Assembly (NCBI GenBank): GCA_030760725.1
Contig: JASWHV010000011.1
Location: 19,555,501 to 19,619,500, forward strand
Length of the DNA stretch: 64,000 nucleotides
Origin: Neostapfia colusana
Taxonomy: Eukaryota; Streptophyta; Magnoliopsida; Poales; Poaceae
Reading direction: 5' to 3'
Below the pieces are notes generated by a model. It saw only the letters and a program-made list of their open reading frames with translations, did not search any database and had not been told where the DNA came from. Below are positions 45,161 to 55,204 of this stretch, piece after piece. Both the position numbers and the translations under genes were made by a program. How positions within the stretch are numbered: the stretch's first letter is position 1; the number at the start of each line of letters is the position of its first letter.

Positions 45161-45317
45161 GGACGTGGGAGTTGTCTTCGGCGCTCTCTATTTACTGGAT
45201 TTGGCTCTTTTTAGCTATCTTTTTTATTCTTTCTCTGTTTCAGCTTATTTTAAAAATGTTGTTCTACATGAAACATGAATATATGCAGAAATAAAAAAAT
45301 GAGGGTGTCACAGTAGA

Positions 45318-45547
45318 TAAGTCTATTGTTTATGATGGTTAGGTCAACTATCGTGAATAAGGCAATTATTAACGATGGTGACCATTAACCGTCGTAAATA
45401 AGATGCTTATTTACGTTGGTTAGGTCAACCGTCGTAAGTAAATGCCTTATTAACGACGATGTTTTTTCACCGTCGTTAATATATTTATTAATGATGGCAC
45501 CGTCATAAATAATTTCCCCCTTGTTAATTTACTAGTTTCCTGTAGTG
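45318..45547. repeat. CACTA right subterminal repeats and TIR
   Basis: Copies of ACCGTCGTAAATA, TTTACGTTGG and AACGATGG in both orientations, ending in GTTTCCTGTAGTG (45535-45547). This is the 5' side relative to the transposase. Confidence 0.88.
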
Positions 45548-46721
45548 ACTACTCGGGTAAAGGTAGCAAATGAAACACATGGCAAGAAAAATGAGACCGA
45601 GCGTTGACTAAGGGCAGCATGACGTTGGGGCATGGGTGCCATAGCTCCGCTTGTGTCGATTGAGGACCGAGCCGTGTGCAGGACTGTCGAACAAGCTAGA
45701 ACAGTACCGAGGACCTACCGGATATATGGGAACCGGGAAACCGTTGTAACTAGGGTAGCTGGGTGTTGAGGCATAGCTGGTCGTTCAGAGGGTAGGTTGA
45801 GAGCTTGAGGTGTAAATTGGCTGGCGGCACTGCTGATGCGCGCGCAAAGACCTCTTGCTCGGGACGATTGGACCGGTTCAACGTTTGGCTGACGGGTGAA
45901 AGGTGGTTGCGTACGACATCCGTGATGGTTGCTGTAGACAACATCGAGTACGGGCGTATGTGACGGGTTATTCGGGTAACCCTGCAGGTGTAAATCGATT
46001 ATAATCGCCGTCCCTCGCGGTCAGTGAGTACCACTTGTTCACTATACCGTGACGTAGAAAGAACAGGCTAGAGTCATGTAGAAGTTGCTGATTGAAAGCT
46101 ATATCTTGATTGTTAAAGACTTGCTGTACTTTAGAGCTAATTAAAATTCTTTTCAACCTTGGGCAAAGTACATGAGAGAAATGCGTTTCTTGTTTGATTG
46201 CGGCTCTCTCATGTGCCTTAGCATGAGGTTCTCTACAACTGCTTCTAAAACTTGAAAGTAAGGTTCAAATAATTAGGTGAGTCCTTTGCAATTTATTTAC
46301 CTCATGTATCCTGAATCCGTCATGTAGAAGTTTCATGTATAGGAGAGACGGGTCAGACTTGGTGAACCATCATGTTCACTGCTTGTGTTTGAAGCTTTTG
46401 CAGGGTGTTATGAGGAAGGGACTCCCGAGGAGGAGACGGAACCCCTGGAGGGAAACCCCGTCGAGCGGGAGTCGTGCACGCCGCCGTGTTAGTGTGCGTG
46501 TGTGCTTGCAGGGACACGTTCACGGGCTGAACGTGAACTCGGTGCGTAGTCTATGCCCGTGAGTGTCGGCTGAACAGATTTTGTTGTACAAATGTTCATA
46601 AACTCATTTCTGTAATAAATCTTTGCTTCTGCTTTGTATCTTTGATGTGCGTCATCCGGTCCTGTGCAACGCAGCACCCCTCATCGTGATCCTGGCTCGA
46701 TAAGGCCGTGGGGCCACGTCA
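45548..46721 (+). repeat. LTR F, right part
   Basis: Continues the D-like LTR after the CACTA, with the target site ACT repeated at 45548-45550. It ends GGCCACGTCA at 46721, matching the D LTR end GTCGTGTCA. No PBS follows, so this is a 3' LTR or a solo LTR. It includes the second mini-exon segment at 46404-46492 (YEEGTPEEETEPLEG, TAG) and GGACCGGTTCA at 45870-45880. Confidence 0.85.
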
Positions 46722-46878
46722 GAGAGCATCACTGACTCATGGCAAAGGTCAACGTGTATGCCAATAAGCTTGGGAAGGCCGCTAATCTAGTCGTCACCGG
46801 GCGCCCGAGGGTATCCGCCATGTTTGTACACGGCAAAACTCGAAATGGGCCTCCTACCATCGGTTTCAAGCTAGGGTT
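46722..46878. other. Unassigned sliver between LTR F and copia-2
   Basis: 157 bp matching none of the elements in the window. One frame is open from an ATG at 46739 (MAKVNVYANKLGKAANLVV), but it runs straight into antisense copia sequence, so I do not call it a gene. It may be original target DNA or filler at the copia-2 breakpoint. Confidence 0.5.
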
Positions 46879-47498
46879 GTCCTACGGTGTCAAGGTGCAA
46901 AAGTTGACCCGGTTTAGTTGTCATGGTCATTGTGAGAGCAGCATGTGAACCTGCAACCATCTTAGCATGTCTACAAGAAGAGCACACAATTTCTTTGTCC
47001 CCTTTAAGCTTAGGCAGCCCACGTATGCGATCAAGAGCACTAATACGTTTGAGATGATCAAATCCTACGTGACCAAGTCTATGATGCAAAAGGTATGTCT
47101 TTTGAATCATTAGCAACTAGACATCTATGCTTAGAGGATGACATATCAAAATCAGCTTTAAAAACTCTTCCAAAACGAGAAATATTAAAAATAAGCTCAC
47201 TATTTGAATCTACAATCTTGCAACAATTTTTAGTGAAAATAATTTCCAGATTTTCATCTAGCAATTATGAAACAGAAAGCAAGTTGTATTTCAAATTTTT
47301 AACAAGTGCCACATCTTTTAAAGTGTAGTAATTATTTACTCTAACCAAACCCTTAGCAATTATAGGAGTTGAAGAATTATCGGCAAAAGTAACATCTTCT
47401 ACATGTGACACAAAAGAGAGGGAGGAGAACCATTCTTTGTTACCGGTCATGTGCTGTGAGCATCCTGAATCCACAATCCAAATGTTCTCCTTCCTCAA
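46879..47498 (-). pseudogene. Copia-2 protease and GAG-pre-integrase fragment
   Basis: Retropepsin motif DSGCSQHMTGNKEW at the start, then LKYNLLSVS, a stop (CAA to TAA), and the pre-integrase domain with LLHHRLGHVGFDHLKR and CSSCRHAKMV. It ends at the breakpoint 46879. At least two frame breaks separate the pieces. Confidence 0.85.
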
Positions 47499-47534
47499 GC
47501 GTGTAACCTACATAGAAGTACAATACGTCGATGA

Positions 47535-48330
47535 CTAAATACTGGGGTTAGTCAAAAGGCATTTAGGAATCCAGTACTGAGTCACCCGACGTCCAGCAGA
47601 AGTAACACGCAAAGGCTGAGATAAAACAGCAGGTTTATGAGCCAAAGTTTGAGGATTTTTGTACCCAACTACTGACCTACAAGGTGTTACATGAGTAGCA
47701 CTAAAAACAGTCGGTCCGGAAGCAAACTTTGCATGTTTTTGACTCATTACAGAAGGTTGCATATTCCAAACATTAGGTTCAGCACACGCAACAGGTTTTA
47801 CACAGTTGTTATGTGATCTAGCTAGTCTATAACAGGTTGCATATTCTTTACTTTTTCTGTTGCTTAGCTAGACTATAACAAAAATCTATGACATGACCAT
47901 CTCTAACACAGTAGGTACAATGAAACTTAACTTTATGTTCATGTCTAGATGAGCAAACAACATGTTTATCTGAAACCGAATGAGACAACACTCCTGCAGA
48001 TTTGAAAACCACTTCTTTTTGTTTAGGAACTGTTTTAATCAAACCACTTCCTAATGACTTTACAATTTTAGGTGGATGTGCTTTAGCATGAGCATGGGAA
48101 TCAAAACCTAAACCAGTTTTATCACGGCAAGATTTAAAAGAATTCAACAGCAAGTTCAGATTCTTATTCCCATTATAAAACCGCTCTAGTGTCCTATTTA
48201 TGTCATCAAGTTTCTTAGACAAGTCTAGACAGTTTTGACATGAAGTTTTTTCTTTTAGTTTGCAATTGGAATAATACCTAATTCATGAGAACGTAAAGCA
48301 TTGTTCAATATAGAAATTTCATTCATAGCA
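47535..48330 (-). pseudogene. Copia-2 Gag, C-terminal part
   Basis: Contains CQNCLDMSKKLDDINRTLER-type coiled coil and the second CCHC knuckle (CTYCVRDGHVIDFC), ending near 47535. A small local duplication near 47815-47880 (AGCTAGTCTATAACAGGTTG) breaks the frame. It joins 59786 after removal of gypsy B. Confidence 0.8.
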
Positions 48331-51300
48331 TGTAACACCCCAAAATGTGTATAAAATGTGAATTCAAGATTTTTGGATGTAATGCATGTGGAGAAAAATT
48401 CAAACTCAAACTGGAATTCAAATTTGAATCAAAAAAATAAAAGAAAAAGGAAAAAGAAAAAGGAAAACGGCCAATGGGCCAAAACCCACCTCAGCCGGCC
48501 CAGCAGCCCGCAGCTTCTTTCCCCCTCCTCCTCTCTCTGCCGTGCGGGGCCCGCGTGTCATCACCTTCCCCCCCCCCAACCGCCACCATTCCTCCCGCGT
48601 TCGATCGCGCCCGCCTCGTCCGATTTCCACACCACGAGCCACGATCTCCGGTCACGCGGTGCTACATTGCTCCAACCCACCCCGCCGCACCCCCTCGTGC
48701 ATTTAAACGCAAGGAATCACCGCAGGCTCCCCCTCAACCGCTCCTTTTCCCTCTCCGGTGAGAACCGATCATCCCCCGCCGAAAAACCTTCGGATCTCTT
48801 CGCTTTTCGCTGGACTAACGGCTTTGTCACGGCCCGCCGCCACCAGGGAACTTTGCAGGCGAAGAAGGCACCAAGCGTTGCACCAAAACCTTCCCTCCGA
48901 CGAGCATCGCCGAGCTCCACCTTTGGATACCGTCATCGAGCGGTCTCCGGTCACTTCGGGATCACGAGAAGCCCACTGGTGAGCTTCCCTACCTCCCCTC
49001 TTCCGTTCTATGCCAAGACATCCAAGTTTTAGTGAGTATAGACGAAAACCCGAAGCTCTCTGGCGAGATCGCCGCTTTCCGCCGTCGGGCAGCGCGGCCC
49101 GCACATGGCCAGGGCGACGTGGCCTTCTGTGGCCCGTCCATTTTAAATCGTGTGGTCCCGAATAGATTTAACCCCTACCGCTTCGCGATCTAATCACAGC
49201 CCTCCATTTAAAATCCAACGGCCCACATCAGTCCCGCGATATAAAGGCCGGGAATCTTGTCAGCCCCTGAGGATTATTAATTCCAGGAAATTGAATTTGT
49301 GAATAGGATTTAAATTCAAACATAGGTATAAGTTCAGTTGAATTATTCTAACCCTGTTGAAAATTTGTAGAACAATCTGAAGTCTGAATTTAGAGGGGAA
49401 ATAAAATTTTAAATTAAATGAGGTTGCTGTTTTGTGATTTATCTCTGAAATATACCCTTTAGGCATAAAACAAATTTAACTATGTGGAAAAAATGAATAT
49501 AAGTAACCAAAAAGGGGTAGGGAAAATTTATAAAGGTTCTATTTAGGTAATTGGAACAGTAGAAATTTTTGTATGAATTTAGGGTGCTGTTTTATTGTTG
49601 GAAATTCATTTTTAGGCTAGAAAATAATTCTGAAAATGGGCAAAAATAAATTTAAATTGATCCCATCAGAGAGGAAGCCAAGAGATATTTTATTGGACAT
49701 TTCAGATCAGAAATTATTCTATTTAGGTGGTATATTTTGCTATTTTAGTATAGGAGTTCACTTTTCGGTAGGGAAAATAAATCTGAAAATTTAGTGAAAT
49801 AGGTATACATAATTAGAAAATGTCCAGTGAGGTCCCCACATTTAGAACTTCAAGTTAAGAATAGTGTAGAAGATCTGAGAACCCATATGGAGTAGGAAAA
49901 TTATTTTTCATGCACCTTTTGTGGCTAAGAAGGGTATTATCTAATATAGAAACTTTGTTAAAATTGGAAATTCATATATATGGTGCAATTAGGAATCTGA
50001 ATGTCAAAGAGTAGAAGTAAAATATATGTTTAAAAGTGCATGTGTGCATAGAATTAACATAGCTAGGGCAAACACCAAACTTAAACATGTGTATGACTTC
50101 AATGTTTTTTATGTGCGGACTATTGCTTATGGAATGTTGTTTTATTTTGCTATATGTGTATTGGCATTAGTAGAACCAGCCCCAGAGCAGGTTCTCACCT
50201 TTCAAGATCAAGACTTTCCATTTCCGGAGCAGCAGGAAGAAGGCAAGTGTCCTTGACCACTTTGATCCTATACTAGGATGTGTAGTTAGAATTTAATTGC
50301 ATTGTCAATTTGGAATATGATACCCAAGCTAGGAAGTTTCCCTAGAATTGCATTGTCTTGTTTCCTTGTAGCCTTGGGTTGGGAGTTACTTTATTATATC
50401 TTCATTTATGCTACTCATGCTTAGCCATGCTTAGAATGGGATACATGGGATATGAGATCATCACCTTGACTACCTTACCTGTGAATGGATTATGATGAAT
50501 TATGTAGAGGTAGGGATCTAGGCAAGTTGGATTCTTTGGTTGGTGCTGAGTGCACGAGAGACGGGTTTGTGTTTAGTGCTTGCCTGGATCCTAAGGACCG
50601 GTTCATGGAGCATGTAACCTGGCTTTAACGTGCCAACCACATGCTGAGATGGGGCAGCTTGGCCAATTAATTAGGTGCATCCCCGGCGTAGTATGGGTGT
50701 TTGGATGGTGCAGGGAATAGGTGTCCGCTGGACTACCATATGAACCGCAAGGCTCAAGAGGGGGCCACTGTAGCGGGGTTGGAGCCTCTTGGATGCTGTT
50801 AGGGGTGAAACCTCAGTGGGCCCACACTCGTTGGGAATCCCTTTGTAAAGGCCTCGTAGTGATCTCCTGGCTACACACCTCAGAAGTGTGAACGTGGTTC
50901 GCAGCCACTGGCATAATGGAGGTTCTTCTAGTCCACCCGGTAACAGGGGATGAAATCATTACATGTGGGCACAGTGGTGCAAAATCTGCAGAGTCAAAAC
51001 TGTCATGACAGCCGTGCTCACGGTCAAGAGCGGCTTGAACTTATTCATGATTAGAGGATGATGAATTGAGAAGTTGAGGATGTTAAGCGGGGATCTTAAC
51101 ATTGGTAATGGAGTTATGATTACTTGATATTGATGACAGGTTAAGGGATTGGGATTTTCACCTATGTAGTAATGTAGGTGCTTAATAAGCTAATGGGATA
51201 GGTATTAATTGCGTAGGGCTTTACCCATGAGTTCAACCTCTTCTTGCTCTAGCCCTGCATGACATAACATTCCCACACTTGCTGAGTACCAACGGTACTC

Positions 51301-51644
51301 AAGCTTGCTTTTCTGTTGGTTTAAATTGTTGCTCAGGCCAAGAGAATGACGTGGTGTACAACGACCAAGACTTCGGACCCGAAGAAGGATTCTAGGTTCA
51401 CGGAGTCCCCCGGGCAACGCCTGTGACGGAGCCCACAAGTCTTATCTTCCGCTACTGTTTTGTTTACATGTTATGAATATATTATCATCCATCGAGACGT
51501 TATGTTATGTAAGACTTATTTATATTCGAACACTTGGCTTATAATATAGTGATGCTTCACTATTTGACGTCACATGTATGAGAAAATATCCTGGCATACA
51601 TGTGATATTCACTCGGTCGTTCTTCGGAGAAACCGGGTGTGACA
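48331..51644 (+). repeat. Gypsy B 5' LTR (3.31 kb, with a 228-bp internal deletion)
   Basis: It lacks sequence present in the 3' LTR at 57180-57407. A GC-rich part (48470-49140) has a possible donor CACTG/GTGAGC near 48978, and TATAAAGG lies at 49240-49247. The mini-exon pair is at 50174-50242 and 51337-51395. The conserved block spans about 50570-51050. Confidence 0.93.
50174..51395 (+). other. LTR mini-exon cassette of gypsy B, 5' LTR copy
   Basis: The 69-nt first segment (EPAPEQVLTFQDQDFPF and onward) lies between ATTAGTAG and GAAG/GCAAGT. The 59-nt second segment follows GCTCAG and ends TAG (DVVYNDQDFGPEEGF). In frame when joined, phase 1. Confidence 0.55.
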
Positions 51645-51648
51645 AAAG

Positions 51649-51664
51649 TGGTATTAGAGCCAGG
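51649..51664 (+). other. Primer-binding site of gypsy B
   Basis: TGGTATTAGAGCCAGG, one C-to-T change from the initiator tRNA-Met complement, four bases after the LTR. Confidence 0.9.
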
Positions 51665-51892
51665 TTTGCCCGTAGGAACGTGGACCTAGGTAGAAATGGA
51701 CGTATTTAAGGACCCTATATTCTTAAAAACTATTTTACAAAAGGTGTGGGTGAAAGTGTTATTTAAGGGTGTCACTTTATTGTATTTGCTTATCTTGCCT
51801 CAACTTTAATTCAAAATACAGTAATTACTTGTTTATTATCTAACTTGAATTTTAAATGTTTCTAACTTGATTTTAAATATTCTATGTTTTAG

Positions 51893-52663
51893 ATGGTTCG
51901 TATGGTCCAAACCTCTTGCAAGTCCACCGGAGGGATAGTTCCTGTAGCTGCACTTGCCTTGAGGGAGGTGAACCGCCCGATGACGTACCACTCCTACGGG
52001 TTGGTAGTGGGAGGCTTGTTGCGCCGTCTTCGGCGTATGATTCAAACCGCCGGCAACATGGGCAAGCTGATCATACACTACAGCTCCACCAGGACCACCC
52101 GTGAAAAGCGTGAAGAATGGAGCTCATAGATGTGGATCATCCATGACAACAAGCTGCTCAAGATCCACCGCTCTCCAGCTTGTCAGGCGACTCAGACCGA
52201 TGCTGAGAAGGATGTCACTTGGGAGGCCATCACCTGCCAGAGTTACATCAACCGTGGCTACATGGACAGGACTGAGTACATGTATGTCCTCCAGCGTGAG
52301 AGTGGCACCGCGGAGTACAAGTACCCGCCGGTGAAGCAGGGGACTTCTCATGAGCACATGGATCTGTGCTTCGATGATGCATCTATGCTCAGCACTCGAC
52401 TGCAGGAGTGCCAGCAGGAGCTTCAGGATGTCCATGACACCCTGAAGGAGACTGAGGCGTTGCTTCGCGCCAGCTTAAGGGCGAGGGAGAGAGGAGATGG
52501 GAACGAACTGTGTGTCATGGAGAACGACACATGGACTCCTGACTCCCCAGACCGCCGGGCGAACAAGCGTCGCCGCACTTCTCCACCAGCAGCTTCCCCA
52601 CGTAGAGCGGAGTCTGAGGGTAGCCACAATGATGAGGAAGACCCCGACGAGCCAGATCAGTGA
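51893..52663 (+). pseudogene. Gypsy B pre-gag ORF with decayed H3 tail-like N-terminus
   Basis: 256 codons from the ATG at 51893 with one TAG at 52127-52129 (GAG in A). The N-terminus reads MVRMVQTSCKSTGGIVPV; the H3-like core is CKSTGG here because the Ala and Arg codons of A (GCT, CGC) read TCT and TGC. The Gln before Thr matches H3 position 5. The middle (GKLIIHYSST, EYMYVLQRESGTAEYKYPPV) and C-terminal coiled coil (LQECQQELQDVHDTLKETE), basic RRANKRRR and acidic DEEDPDEP are all in one frame. This shows the layout that is frameshifted in A. The function is unknown. Confidence 0.8.
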
Positions 52664-52999
52664 TACGAGTCGTTTAGAGCTATTTCCCTTATTTCAGCAT
52701 GTTATCGAGTAGTTGAGTCAAGAACCTATCTATTTGCTTGTTAATGTTTGGTGTGTGACGTGAGTTGTAGGAGCCATGGGCTCTTGTCCACAACCTCGTC
52801 TTTATGATTGCAATTGCTGTGTGTGAAACCTTATGAATCAATAGTTGCATTTATTTTCGTATGAGACATGGTGCCTAAAAATCTATGCGAAATTTTCAGA
52901 AATCGTCTAAATTTTAATGCCTCAAAAGTTTAAGTTTATACAAGCAATGTGGGAAATTAATGCGTAATAATTAAGTTGACATTTGATTAATCATAATAG

Positions 53000-55204
53000 A
53001 TGGCCGGAAGAGGAAGAGGTTGTGGTGCCAACCCCAACAACAACAACAACAACAATGAGACTGCCAATCCTCACCTTCCTGGATGGCAAGGCAGGGGTGG
53101 TCGCCGTGGAGGAGCTGATCCTATCTACCAGATGATCGACAATCAAAATCAGCTCATCCAGAACTTGACTCAAGTGGTGGCCAACTTACACCAAGCTCCA
53201 CCCCAACAAGCTGCACCACGTCGACCAAGGTTGAGTGAGTTCCTAGGAACTCAACCCCCGAGGTTTGCAAGTGCTGCTGAACCCTTGGAGGCAGATGATT
53301 GGCTCAAGACCATTGAGAACAAGATGAGGATCATACAGTGACAAGGATATGAGAGGGTGCTTTTTGCCTCTCATCAATTGCATGGACCCGCTGCTGATTG
53401 GTGGACCGCTTACGTGGCAGCCCACCACGACCCCGAGAACATAACTTGGGAGGAATTCAAGCGCAGATTCTGCAACCACTACATACCAAGGGAAGAGCTC
53501 AAGAACAAGAGGAAGGAGTTTTTGGGACTGCAACAGGGCAACATGAAAGTGAGGGAGTGTCTCACCAAGTTCACCCAACTGTCCTGCTATGCACCATGGG
53601 ACATTGAAACTGATGAGTAGAAACAGGACTGCTTTGTGGAAGGGCTCACTATGGAAATGCAATGTGCAATGTCCTCCAACGAATATGAAAGTTTACAAAA
53701 GATGGTGGACAGGGCGTTTGTTGTGGAAAGGAAGCTGAAGGCCTTGGAGAATGAAAACAAGAGGAAGGTGGGATGGTCACATCAAGCATCAAGCAGTAAC
53801 ACGTGCCCACGTCTTATGCAGCAACCTGCAGGGCAGATGAGTCATGCTGTGGTACCCTACACAGCACCGAGAGGGTACAACCCGAACTTCAGGCCTCCAT
53901 CAGCACCAGTACAGCCGCAACATCAGTTTGTGCAGCAGCCACACCCCACTTATCAACCTCGACCAGCAGGACAAGGGTCACAGAACCCAGCCCAAGACAA
54001 CAAAGGCCAAGCACCTAAAGTTGGAGTGCAATGCTTCAACTGTGGTGAAGTGGGGCACTACGCTCACAAGTGCCCGAAAAAGAAGCCAATGCAGCCACGA
54101 CAGCAGAACATGATGTGGGGACAGGTGAACCACGTGACTATAGAGGAAGCGCAAGAGGCACCTGACGTGGTGATTGGTAAGTTCCCTGCAAATTTACACA
54201 TTGCAACCATATTGTTCGATTCTGGTGCGACCCACTCATTCATTGCTCAAGAGTTTGTTAAGAAGCATGATCTAGAAACCACACAAATGAATCATATGTT
54301 AGCAGTGAACTCTCCAGGAGGAGAAACAAGAACAAGACAAGTGTGCCCCAAAGTGAGTCTAGACATTAATGGGGTCGTATTTACTACAAACCTCATAGTT
54401 ATAAGCTCACAAGGGATAGATATTATTTTGGGTATGGACTGGTTGACCAAGCATAAAGGCATTATCCATTGTTCAACTAGAACGGTGGAACTAACTCACA
54501 CTAGTGGCACCAAAGTAAAATTTGTAGCTGTCCAAGGACCTAGGAGGAACATTAAACTCAATCAGATGGACGTGAAATTGGAAGAGATAAAGGTCATCAA
54601 GGAATACCCGGATGTTTTTCTTGAGGAGTTGCCAGGTATGCCCCCGGACCGTGAAGTGGAGTTTGTGATTGAACTCGTGCCTGGGACAGCCCCGATATAC
54701 AAAAGGCCTTACCAGATGGACTCCAAACAACTAGAAGAGCTCAAAGAACATATACGAGAGTTGACAGAGAAGGGGTATATTCGTCCTAGTTCCTCGCCAT
54801 GGGGAACTCTAGTGATATTTGTGCCCAAGAAGGACGGAACCCAAAGGCTATGCGTAGACTACCGTGCATTGAATGAGGTAACCATCAAGAACAAGTACCC
54901 ATTACCCCGCATTGAAGACCTATTTGATCAGTTGAGGGGAGCTTGTGTATTCTCAAAAATTGATCTGAGGTCGGGATATCACCAACTGAAGATAAGACCA
55001 ACCGTCATTCCCAAGACGGCTTTCGTATATCGGTACGGGCTATATGAGTACACCGTCATGCCGTTCGGGCTAACTAATGCCCCGGCGTACTTCATGTATG
55101 TCATGAACAAGGTATTCATGGAGTATTTGGAAAATTTGTGGTGGTTTTCATTGATGACATTCTCATCTTCTCCAAAGATGAAGAAGAACACGAGAAGCAT
55201 CTAA
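53000..55204 (+). pseudogene. Gypsy B Gag, protease and RT start
   Basis: ATG at 53000 (MAGRGRGCGANPNNNNNNN). One frame runs to 55204 except for TGA at 53339-53341 (TGC in A) and TAG at 53618-53620. Capsid core EADDWLKTIENKMRIIQ and ITWEEFKRRFCNHYIP; knuckle CFNCGEVGHYAHKC (~54030); retropepsin ILFDSGATHSFI (~54215); ILGMDWLTKHKG. RT follows with RLCVDYRALNEVTIKNKYPLP and SKIDLRSGYHQLKI. A 1-nt loss near 55128 leaves the frame just before the catalytic FIDD. Confidence 0.9.

Larger units (their letters stand above)
34078..45312 (-). mobile_element. Gypsy E: full-length Tekay/Del chromovirus without a pre-gag ORF
   Basis: 11,235 bp, minus orientation, inserted in the CACTA subterminal repeats. 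The target duplication is GTAAA (34073-34077) and GTAGA (45313-45317), one mismatch. LTRs lie at 45312-42133 and 37221-34078, PBS at 42129-42116, gag-pol at 41710-37276, and the PPT at 37240-37222. Gag begins only ~400 bp after the PBS, so unlike A, B and D there is no room for an accessory ORF. Several stops and frameshifts disable it. Confidence 0.94.
42133..45312 (-). repeat. Gypsy E 5' LTR (3.18 kb)
   Basis: Ends TGTGACACCC (minus, at 45312) and GGGCGTCACA (at 42133). U3 is about 1 kb and holds the ACGTG array, then a TATA box at 44342-44331. Downstream there is a ~150-nt ATG-free leader, a possible donor AAG/GTAGTT near 44152, the two mini-exon segments and the conserved block (42950-43390). 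Confidence 0.93.
12545..45547 (-). mobile_element. CACTA (En/Spm) DNA transposon, 33 kb because of two nested gypsy elements
   Basis: Perfect 13-bp terminal inverted repeats, CACTACAGGAAAC at 12545-12557 and its complement at 45535-45547, with weaker similarity for ~30 bp. The 3-bp target duplication ACT lies at 12542-12544 and 45548-45550. Subterminal arrays of TTTACGACGGT occur at both ends. Own DNA comprises 12545-12991, about 28188-34077 and 45318-45547 (~6.6 kb). Genes run on the minus strand: transposase then a second ORF, the usual order. Both are decayed, so the element would be non-autonomous. Confidence 0.93.

Noticed and set aside
48347..48357. GTATAAAATG close to the start of the B LTR as its TATA box
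   Set aside because: It lies only ~20 bp from the LTR edge, which would leave almost no U3. TATAAAGG at 49240 is the better candidate, though unproven.
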